A stretch of 64,000 bases of DNA from positions 18,639,907-18,703,906 of the forward strand of contig OX457033.1 of assembly GCA_949752745.1 (NCBI GenBank), given 5' to 3'. Every line of letters starts with the position of its first letter. The stretch's first letter is position 1. The notes beneath the pieces were generated by a model. That model saw only the letters and a list, made by a program, of their open reading frames with translations. It ran no database searches and had not been told where the DNA came from. Shown piece after piece: positions 28,401 to 40,400 of this stretch. Origin of the DNA: Protula sp. h YS-2021. Taxonomy: Eukaryota > Annelida > Polychaeta > Sabellida > Serpulidae. A program made the translations under genes and the position numbers.

Positions 28401-31400
28401 AGGCATTCTTTATATATTAACCGATGTCAAACAACATAGTGTGAAAAATTAAAAACTATTGACAAGCGCGGCAGAATTGCATATGACAAATGGGAAACGC
28501 CAGAAATAAAGGGATGTCAGGTACAAAATAACTATTCACGTGGTTGGGGATGTTAACTTAAAATTATATACCACCAATATTTCCATACACTCAGCATTGA
28601 TAATCAATTAACTCTTCATATTTACTACAATAAGAAAGACGTTCCACAACATGCGCTACCTCGGAACAGAACTGATTTTCCAGGTCTTGGTACTGCTGTG
28701 ACTGCTGATCGGATAATTCTTGTGTGAAAGCAACATTATCAATGGTTGCCGTTCCATACACTGCAGCGAGGTTCAGTCCTTGAAAAAAAAATGACCAACT
28801 ACATTTATTGTATTGCCGATCACCAAAGACAAGACATGTGTTAATTCTGTTTTGTTCGTAATGGTATATATTAAACGTCAATACTCGATCAAGCGACATG
28901 CGATTTTTTACGGTGACCAGTAAATAATATTCATCGTGTAAAAAGAGAGTGAAGTGTAAATACGTGAAGCTTAATACAATTTCAGTTAAACTGTCTTTGC
29001 TGAATCTAAACCCGGATGCTTACCCTGTATTGAAATAAATTCGGCCGGGGCATTGCGTATATCTCCATCATCATCCACAAACACACTCACGATGTTTACC
29101 GCAGCCTGAAATGCAACACATTTGATGTGCAACTAAAATACTCATAGTGGACTTCCAGTGTCATGTCAATATATATAACTATTTTTGGTACAGTCATAAT
29201 GCCCCAATTCTCAAAAGAATCGATTAAACTCAATAAGAATTGTTCGCGTTTCTCTATATTTAAACACTGATATTTATAATTCCGCAAAGTACAAGAATCT
29301 GGTAAGATATCTGATACTTTAAATAATAATTAGGTTTTTCTGATTTATTTAATACATATAAACATTTGAAAACTAACGATAATTTTAAGAAATTAAAAAA
29401 ATAATGAATTTAATGGGATTTGCAAACAATTTAAGTCTTTTTAGTTCAAAATGGTATATATTCAATGCAAAATATTTAAAATTTCATGCAGTTAGATAGG
29501 GTTTTATATATTTAATACATATAGTTATCAGTTAATGTCAACTGCATGCTTCATGGGTACATTTTGCTTGATATTTAAATAATTGACAGCTGCTTAATAC
29601 TGAAGACAAATAACATCTTACACGCATACATTGGTTTGTGAGCAATCAAAGTCAGTAAATCCCGACCAATCCGCAAAGCATACGTAGAACTAGCTAATTA
29701 ACTATAATAAGTGTTACTAATCGATTCACAAGTTTTACTTAAATCGCTCCAAAACTAATTTTTAATGTAGGAATAAGATTAAGCACATTAATTAGTACAT
29801 TAACTAAACTTTCTTTGTAAAATTCCGTAGAATCTTCCTTGGATTCTACGGAATCTTATCTACCTGAACCTGTTTCTTTTCCTTATATGCTGATAATTCA
29901 CTCTCAGTGAGGTTGTCAGGTCTCGGTTCAGTGACAGCGACATCAAAGGAAATCACAAGACTGTCGCTTCTGTGTCATGTGATGCGTTAGTCAATAATAT
30001 TGATTAGAAAACGAAACAAGCCATTGAAAAGATGTGCTTTTCATAAAATAGTGGTCCAGCTATACAAGATCTTTAATTCCAAGTTTAAAAACGTTAAATT
30101 TTAACAAAGAAAAATAATATTAATAATGATCAATACCATTCAATAGTAAAATGTATGTGTGTGTAGTTCCTATTTTATTGTATATAAGGGTGACTAGAAA
30201 AGAATGATCGCAGACAATTGGTGGTTACCATAGAAACAGACTTGTAGAACAATGACTGCAGTGCGACTGCATGTAGAAGAATTACAGATTGTAAGAGACA
30301 TACAAGACACTTTAGTAGATATTTCGTCGAATGGATACGTCATTGCGATGTTGCTTGGTAGGAGTTTCTTTCCATAAAAGCCACGTCAAACAAACGACCT
30401 CACCGAATCGACCAAAAAGCAACATCGTTCTTACGTCTTGGAAACAATAGAAAGACCGACGTCGCAATAGCAGCTTTAAAACAACGTGGTTTTGAGGCCA
30501 CCGTGGTTTTTGCGATATAAATGCCGCTGTGATTAGATCTCCGATCGCGGCTTTGGTTGAAATACTGCCTGGTTCACAAAAAAGCAATGTTCAGGTCTAT
30601 TCAACTTCAGATATTTCACTATTGAAACTTAACATTAGCGTAACAACAGAGTAACAGTAGTATGAAAACGCCGGTTCTGCCGCAGTCAATCATCGTGACG
30701 TCATCGATCACGTGATCAATTAAGTCAATTAAGCCAATTAAGTCAATGAAGTTCCGCCCGGTTTCACCTGTCAATCATTGTGACATGAGACGCCATAATG
30801 ACGTCATAATAGGCTATGACATGGTAACAAAGTGTTGAAAAAAACTATTTGCACAGATGGTTGTATGCATAATTGTAACATGCTGCCATTTTAACTTTGT
30901 AAAAAGTGAAAAATTGAGATAACTTTCGCTATACTTGGTCGATTTACATGAAAATTTCACTGTTTGATTCAGTTTTGTATTTAGTTTTGTTATAAAGTAG
31001 TCATAGGCTATTTGCGCAGCTGGCTGTATGCATATCTGTAACATGCCGCCATTTTAACTTTGTAAAAAGTGAAAAATTGGGATAACTTCCGTTATATTTG
31101 ACCGATTTGCCTGAAAATTTCACTGTTTGATTCAGTTTTATGTAAAGTTTTAACATTAAGTGGTCACAGGCTATTTACACCGGTGGCTGTATGCATAATG
31201 TGACATGCCGCCATTTTAATTTTGCAAAAAGTGAAAAGGTGGGATAACTTCCGCTATGGTTGACGGATTTGCATGAAAATTTCACTGTTTGATTCAATTT
31301 TATGTAAAGTTGTGTTATAAAGTAGTCACAGGCTATTTGCGCAGCTGGATGTGTGCATTTTTGTAACATGTCACCATTTTTACTTTGTGAAAAGTGAAAA

Positions 31401-34400
31401 ATTGAGATAACTTCCGTTATAGTTGACCGATTTGCCTGAAAATTTCACTGTTTGATTCAGTTTTATGTAAATTTTTAACATTAAGTGTTATAGGCTATTT
31501 ACGCCGGTGGCTGTATGCATAATGTGACATGCCGCCATTTTAACTTTGTAAAAAGTGAAAAAGTGAGATAACTTCCATTATAATTGACCGATTTGCCTGA
31601 AAATTTCACTGTTTGATTCAGTTTTATGTAAAGTTTTGACATTAAGTTGCTATAGGCTATTTACATCGGTGGCTGTATGCATAATGTGACATGCCGCCAG
31701 TTTAATTTTGTAAAAAGTGAAAAAGTGAGATAACTTCCGGTTCAGTCGCCGATTTGCCTGAAAATTTCACTGTTTGATTCAGTTTTATGTAAAGTTTTGA
31801 CATTAAGTGGCTATATGCTATTTACACCGGTGGCTGTATGCATGATGTGACATGCCGCCATTTTAACTTTGTAAAAAAAGTGAAAAATTGAGATTACTTT
31901 CGCTATAGTTGGTCGATTTGCATGAAACTTTCACTGTTTGATTCAGTTTTATATCTAATTTTGTTATAATGTAGTCATGGGCTCTTTGCAGAGCTGGCTG
32001 TTTGCATTTTTTCTTGTAACATGCCGCCATTTTAACTTTGTAAAAAGTGAAAAATTGGGATAACTTCCGTTATAGTTGACCGATTTACATGAAAATTTCA
32101 CCAATGGATTCAGTTTGATGTCTTAATTTACAGTAGTTTGCATAGGTGGGTGTTGGAATGGCGCGCGCCCCCCATTCAAACATGTGTTTGAATTATTTTT
32201 ACGTCAAACTATTGTTTAACAAGTTGTTTAGCAATTGTACAACAATTGTTCAACAACATGTTCAACAAGTTGAACATGTTCAACATGTTCAACTTGTTCA
32301 ACACCATGCTGTTTAACAAGTTGTTGTTCAACAAGTTGTAGTTCAAGCAATGAAAAAACAATACATATGTTGAATAGGTTTATTAATACACTTAAATACA
32401 CTTAAATACATACAGCTTAAATCTATAACGATATCACAATATTTGTTGATTAACAAAGTCTCTATTATAAAGTTTAGTCAAACATGTTCAACTTGTTGAA
32501 AAACATGTTGAAGAACATGTTGAACAACATGTTCAGCAAGTTCAACATGTTCAACATGTTGTTGAACATATTGCCCACGTCTAGGGTTGGGTTATGCCGC
32601 TTAGGGGAGTCTAACGTCATGACGTCTTTATGAAGTCATCATGACGTCATTATGACGTCATCACGTCATCACGTCATAATGACGTCATGATGACTTCATA
32701 AAGACGTCATGACGTTAGACTCCCCTAAGCGGCATAACCCAACCCTAGACGTAGGCAATATGTTCAACAACATGTTGAACATGTTGAACTTGTTGAACAT
32801 GTTGTTCAACATGTTCTTCAACATGTTGTTCAACAAGTTGAACATGTTCAACATGTTGTTCAACAAGTTGTATATAAGGCTATGTTTAAAGGCTTTTTCG
32901 TCATTTGAAAAGTGTATCTTGAACCGAAAGGATGTATAAATGCAACATTTGTTTGAAATCTTACAATTGGCCACAAAGTCTTAAAAGGCACTTAAAGAAT
33001 GCTCACACTTCAGAAGAAGAAGAATTGGAGATACATATGGAAAACCCTGTAAAACCACCTATCGCTGAAACTTTAGATGAGTCTTCTATGGAAAGTCAAA
33101 GCGTCAACATGACTGAAAAGAATGCACATGCTTGTACAGAATGTGGTGCGTTATACAACAGTCAAGTAGCTTTGTACAGACATATGGAACATTGTGGTGA
33201 GGGTGATGATGACAGCAGCTCTGAAAGTGAGCCAGAAACAGACTCTGAAAGTGAGTCAGAAACAGACTCTGTTTGGTATGATATGGTTCAAGAAGTCTAC
33301 GATGAATATGATATCAAATTTCAAGAAAAGGTTTCAGAATATGAAGAACAAGGGCTTGAAGATGCGCGTGACATAGTAAGTGATGACTTTAGACCCATTT
33401 ATAAGCGTCGACTTAAACAGCTGTTTATGAGACTGTTCAAATATGCCCAACGTCTAGAACAAAACGAACATTATCAAACCATTTTAGAAGACTTTAATTA
33501 CTTTGTTGATGAAAAACATTACGAGTATTCAAAGGCACTAAAGGCGGCTATAAGAAGAAACGATGCATTCTTTGAAGAGCTTCTCGATGAGGAGGAGGAA
33601 GATGAAAGCAGTGACGAAGAAAGTGATATGGATGACAGTGAAGCAGATGAAGAAAAATAGACTTATTTGACTAAACTTTATAATAGAGACTTTGTAAATC
33701 AACAAATATTGTAATATTGTTATAGATTTAAGCTGTATGTATTTAAGTGTATTTAAGTGTATTAATAAACCTATTCAACATATGTCTTGTTTTTTCTTTG
33801 CTTGAACTACAACTTGTTGAACAACAACTTGTTAAACAGCATGGTGTTGAACAAGTTGAACATGTTCAACTTGTTGAACATGTTGTTGAACATGTTGAAC
33901 ATGTTGAACATGTTCAACAACAGCTTGTTGAACAATTGTTGTACAATTGCTAAACAACTTGTTGAACAATAGTTTGACGTAAAAATAATTCAAACACATG
34001 TTTGAATGGGGGGCACGCGCCATTCCAACACCCACCTATGCAAACTACTGTAAATTAAGACATCAAACTGAATCCAATGGTGAAATTTTCATGTAAATCG
34101 GTCAACTATTACGGAAGTTATCCCATTTTTTCACTTTTTACAAAGTTAAAATGGCGGCATGTTACAAAAAAAATGCACACAGCCAGCTCCGCAAATAGCT
34201 CATGACTACATTATAACAAAATTAGATATAAAACTGAATCAAACAGTGAAAGTTTCATGCAAAGCGACCAACTATAGCGAAAGTAATCTCAATTTTTCAC
34301 TTTTTTACACAATTAAAATGGCGGCATGTCACATTATGCATACAGCCACCGGTGTAAATAGCCCATGACTACTTTATGGTAAAACTTTATACAAACATGA

Positions 34401-37400
34401 ATCAAACGGTGAAATTTTTATGCAAATCGGTCAACTATAACGGAAGTTATCCCAATTTTTCACTTTTTACAAAGTTAAAATGGCGGCATGTCACATTATG
34501 CATACAGCCACCGGTGTAAATAGCCTATAACACTTAATATTAAAAATTTACATAAAACTGAATCAAACAGTGAAATTTTCAGGCAAATCGGTCAACTATA
34601 ACGGAAGTTATCTCAATTTTTCACTTTTCACAAAGTTAAAATGGTGACATGTTACAAAAATGCATACATCCAGCTGCGCAAATAGCCTGTGACTACTTTA
34701 TTACACAACTTTCCATAAAATTGAATCAAACAGTGAAATTTTCATGCAAATCCGTCAACCATAGCGGAAGTTATCCCACTTTTTCACTTTTTACAAAATT
34801 AAAATGGCGGCATGTCACATTATGCATACAGCCACCGGTGTAAATAGCCTGTGACCACTTAATGTTAAAACTTTACATAAAACTGAATCAAACAGTGAAA
34901 TTTTCAGGCAAATCGGTCAAATATAACGGAAGTTATCCCAATTTTTCACTTTTTACAAAGTTAAAATGGCGGCATGTTACAAAAATGCATACAGCCAGCT
35001 GATTTTGTCAAATAAGATAAAATATTTAAGAGACAAAGTAGAAAACCCATCCCCAAAATTATCCTTAAAGGTTGATTCAGGTGCGCCTCATGCGCTGCAG
35101 TTTCTGCGCTTGGCTTTTTCCATCATATATCCACAGCGAAATTATGTTACTGTAAAATTTGCGGAGATTAAACGTAACGCGCAACGCAAAGGTCTGAGCC
35201 CGGCGTTTCCTTAGTGTATAAATGCGGAACATTTCAAGACGATAGGCTGCAAATAGTCTTGGGAATGGTACGCGCCGATAAAGCGCGGTAAGAGAGACCT
35301 GGGCGCATGGAGTGCATTGCTACACAGAGGTTTTTTCAGAAATCTATAGAAGAAAATACAAACACCAATTCAGTTACACCGGTGCGTAGCGGAAACGGCC
35401 ATAAAAATGCTATCTACCCAAACTGATGAGGACCAAATAATAGTCCGATTTTAACCACTCCGAATAATGTCAACTAAATTCATTCATTTACATTTTCATG
35501 AAGTATAACATTGAAACTGTAAAGAACCATTGCTTGTACTTAGGGTAAAAGTGTTCCCGTAATGGGAAATGCGCGTTGAGTAGTAGGAAAACGACAGTTC
35601 TGGAACACCCCCCTCTCCCCCCCAGGGGTCGACTGTCAGAGGTGAGGACCACCCCCCCTAGGGGTCGACTGTCAGAGGTGAGGACCCCCCCTAGGGGTCG
35701 ACTGTCAGAGGTGAGGACCCCCCTAGGGGTCGACTGTCAGCGATGAGGACCCCCCAAGGGGTTGACTGTCACCGGTAAGAAAATTTGAGGACCCCCCCCC
35801 CCCTAGGGCTAAGAAAATTTTGCGATTTCAGCATAGTTATATGTTTCAGACGATTCTGAACAACTTCGCTTTTGAAGACCCCCCCCCCCCCAGGACTGAG
35901 AAAATTTTGTGATTTCAGCATAGTTATCCGTTTCAGACGATTCTAAGCAACTTTGGTTTTGAGGACCCCCCCCCCCCAAAGGCAAAGAAAATTTTGTGAT
36001 TTCAGCATGGTTATATGTTTCAGACGATTCTGAACAACTTCGGTTTGAGGACCCCCCCCCCCTCCCAGGACTGAGAAAATTTTGTGATTTCAGCATAGTT
36101 ATCCGTTTCAGACGATTGTAAGCCACTTTGGTTTTCATGACCCCCCCCCTCCTTACTTAAAATTGCGATAACTTTCGTTATAGTTGACCGATTTGTATGA
36201 AAATTTCACCATTTGATTCAGTGTTATGTAAAGTTTTGTTATAAAATAGTCATGGGCTACTTGTGCAGCTGGCCGTATACATATTTATAGCATGTAACCA
36301 TTTTAACTTAAAACTGGGATAACTTTTGTTATACTTGACCGATTTCAATGAAAATTTCACCATTTGATTCAGGTTTATGTAAACTTTTGTTATAAAGTGA
36401 TCATGGGCTAGTTGCGCAGGTGGCTGTATGCACATTTATAGCATGTAACCATTTTAACTTAAAACTGGGATAACTTTTGTTATACTTGACCGATTTCAAT
36501 GAAAATTTCACCATTTGATTCAGGTTTATGTAAACTTTTGTTATAAAGTGATCATGGGCTAGTTGCGCAGGTGGCTGTATGCATATTTATAGCATGTAGC
36601 CATTTTAACTTAAAACTGGGATAACTTTTGTTATACTTGACCGATTTACATGAAAATTTCACCATTTTGTTCAGTTATTTCTTGTGTTATTTCGCGGATG
36701 AATACCATTTTGGCTTGACCGCTAGATGTCTCTGCTGTGCAGCTCTACAACTGTATGTGAGATATCTGCTGAGTCAGCAATTTTAACGAGTTTGAACAAG
36801 TTACACACCATATTTTGATTGCATCGAAGTAGTACAAAAGCAAACCTTTTTGTTCTGCTTGGAAAAACTTGGACAAACTTTTAGTTTTTGGTTTTTATGA
36901 CTCTATGACATTATGTGACAACATGCGACTGTGACATTATGTAATCTATGACATTATGTGACTCTCTGTGACTTTTTTTTAACATAATAGCCATATTTCT
37001 ATGTCTATTTTCACTATTATTATTATGCTAATATTTAATTAGTCATATTTCAATGGTTTTATTACAATAACCACGCGCACACACAGCATAGGAATAAGCA
37101 CATGAAAGGTCTCAGAGTGCGGGGAAACCGATCAATAAATTTCAGAGTGCACTCGTTCAGAGCGTGGGAACGATCAATAATTTGAGAAGGAATGGGATTT
37201 TCCCTACGTTAAGTCCAATGTTATGTTTTATGTTATGGTAGTTGGAAAATGGTGCAAACTTTAGCAAATGTAGTTTTTGACAACATATGATATATAAAAT
37301 AAGTTTTAGCATTTTACCATGGTACTTATTTAAATATTCTAAAGTTATAGTGGTGCAGAAATGGTGGTTCTAGACCAACTTTAACAAATTTAGTTTTTCA

Positions 37401-40400
37401 CGTTTCAAACAATTCTACCACTTGGTTGGTGGGTTGATTGTTGGAAAATGGGAAGTAAAAATGTGGATAGTTATGTAGGAAAACTGCGCCCATTCAAACA
37501 TGTGTTCGAATGGCAAGCCCATTTAAAAGACGTGTTCGAATGGCAAGCCCATTCAAAACACGTGTTCGAATAATTTTTGGAAGATATTAGGTCGTGGTAT
37601 TGTTCAACAAATTGTTCAACATGTTCAACATGTTGTTGTTTAACATGTTCAACATGTTCAACATGTTGTTGTTCAACATGTTCAACATGTTGTTGTTCAA
37701 CATGTTCAACATGTTCAACATGTTGTTGTTCAACATGTTCAACATGTTCAACATGTTGTTGTTCAACATGTTCAACATGTTGTTGTTCAACAAGTTGTTC
37801 AACATGTTCAACATGTTGTTGTTCAACATGTTCAACATGTTGTTGTTCAACAAGTTGTTGTATATAAAGCTATGTTTAAAGACTTTCTCATCATCTGAAT
37901 AGTGTAAGTTGAACCGAAAGGATGTATCAATGCAACATTTGTTCAAAATCTTAAAACTGGCCACAAAGTCTTAAAAGACACTTAAAGGTTGCTCACACGT
38001 CAGAAGTGGATGAAGAATCGGATATGGAGAACCCTGTAAAACTACCTTTCACGGAAACTTTCGATGAGTCTTCTATGGAATGTGGCGCATTATACAACAG
38101 CGAATAAGCTTTGCTCAAACATATGGAGCAGTGTGGTGAGGATGCTGATGACAGGAGTTCTGAAAGTGAGTCAGAAACAGACTCTGAAAGTGAGTCAGAA
38201 AAAGACTCTGAAAGTGAGTCAGAAATAGACTCTGTCTGGTATGATATGGTTCAAGAAGTCTACGATGCCTATGATGACAAATTTCGAGAAAAGGTTTCAG
38301 AATATGAAGAACAAGGACTTGAAGATCCGCGTGAAATAGCAAGCTATGACCTTCGACCCATTTATAAACATGGACTTAAACAACTGTTTATGAGACTATT
38401 CAAATATACCCAGCGTCTAGAAGAAAGCCAACATTATCAAAAGATTTTAAAGGACTTTAATTACTTTTTGGATGAAAAACATTACAAGTATTCAAAGGCA
38501 CTAAAGGCGGCTATAAGGAAAAACAATGCATTCTTTGAAGAGCTACTAGATAAGGAAGAGGAGTATGACAGCAGTGATGAAGAAAGTGACATGGAGAGTG
38601 AGCAGAGTGAAACAGATGAAGAAAAATAGACTTATTTGACTAAACTTTATGATAAAGACTTTATAAATGTTGTAATATTTTATTCGCTTAAGCGTTGTGT
38701 ATTAATATATGTCTTGCTTTGCAACATATAAAGCCGTAAGGTTCCTGACGTGGTTTTAATTGACCCGTAAACCATATATCATATATTAGGTATTATAGTT
38801 AATTTTGTATTATTATGTATTATATTCAAGTATTGTATGAGAAAAATAAAAAGTTGAAAAGCATCATATGTGTTTTTATTGAATATCGCAAATATGTACA
38901 ATTATGATACAAACAAAACTATTTCAAATACATATTATGTTAATACATGTGCAGATTCACAAAAACTTCACATTAACATACATCATATTAATTTCATAGC
39001 CTACATATGAAGACAATTTTATTTGAACTACATATCAAATGTATATATCCATATGAGTCAAAGCTAATATTTCAAGTTCTTGTCCAGTCTTCTACACTGA
39101 GGGTGATGAAATCATAGCATTCACTAAGCTCGTCATGCAGTTAAAATGTATACAGTCATCTCGCTGTCTACTCAACAATCTTCTGACAGTCATTGCATTT
39201 ATACAAATCCATTTGCTGAAGCATGAGATCCACTGACGTCATTTGCTTCTTCAGCATGTGCCAATCGTTCAATGACAACAAAATTCCCTTCTTGGTAGGA
39301 TGTAACCTCCCAGATGTATGATCCGTAATATATTCACGAATGTTAACCATCACTTTCTGTTGATATTTCCCCAATTTAATATATATTTCTCCATTAACAG
39401 GTATCATAACCGGTAAATCGTCTACACCCATCTTCTTCATGGTGGTAGCAGCTTTACACTCTGGTTCTCGCTTCATTTTAGGCTCTGTCTTAATTTTTCG
39501 CTTTTTACACGGCGGCGTCATAGCTGGTAACTCATCTCTTTTTCTCTTTCTAAGATGTGGTCGCTTTTGACGCTGATGCTGCTGACATGACTTCGCCTTA
39601 GACTTTACCATGGGCATTGCGTTAGACTTTGCTGTAGGTATTGTCTCAGGCTTTACCACAATATTTTCTGCAGGCATTGTCTCAGACTTTTCTACAGGCA
39701 TTGTCATAGATGGTAGTTGTTGCTCGCTCACTCCAGACATGTTCACACTTCAGTATCTTGATATAGAATGTGTGTTAGGTCTGAGGGCGGCTGCCTTTTA
39801 TACTTTATAGTGAGTTGACTTAATATGTTTAGAAATAACTTTTCCACGTTTGCCTTTGTGGCCAGTTGTAAGATTTTGAACAAATGTTGCATTGATACAT
39901 CCTTTCGGTTCAACCTACACTATTCAAATGATGAGAAAGTCTTTAAACATAGCTTTATATACAACAACTTGTGGAACAACAACATGTTGAACATGTTGAA
40001 CAACAACATGTTGAACATGTTGAACAACTTGTTGAACAACAACATGCTGAACAACAACATGTTGAACATGTTGAACAACAACATGTTGAACATGTTGAAC
40101 AACAACATGTTGAACATGTTGAACAACAACATGTTGAACATGTTGAACAACAACATGTTGAACATGTTGAACAATTTGTTGAACAATACCACGACCTAAT
40201 ATCTTCCAAAAATTATTCGAACACGTGTTTTGAATGGGCTTGCCATTCGAACACGTCTTTTAAATGGGCTTGCCATTCGAACACATGTTTGAATGGGCGC
40301 AGTTTTCCTACATAACTATCCACATTTTCACTTCCCATTTTCCAACAATCAACCCACCAACCAAGTGGTAGAATTGTTTGAAACGTGAAAAACTAAATTT

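Larger units (their letters stand above)
30657..35000. mobile_element. Element A: palindromic element with C2H2/acidic gene, right end missing
   Basis: The left terminus AGTAGTATGAAAACG at 30657 matches the terminus of element B (AGTAGTAGGAAAACG). Arms of tandem ~160-bp repeats, then a copy of the gene's 3' flank, are inverted around the core: up to 32482 on the left and from 33666 on the right. The core holds a 368-bp hairpin, a TATA box, the gene 32932-33660 and a poly(A) signal. The right arm stops at about 35000 inside a tandem unit, and no matching right terminus follows, so the element is truncated. Confidence 0.75.

Noticed and set aside
30312..30587. Minus-strand frame of 91 codons left of element A
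   Set aside because: No domain, no conserved motif, and neighbouring frames are closed; may be old transposon debris but nothing supports it.
37577..40210. Asn/Met/Leu-rich and Cys/Ser/Thr-rich open frames
   Set aside because: Products of the 9-bp AACATGTTG repeats; the same array is open in several frames.
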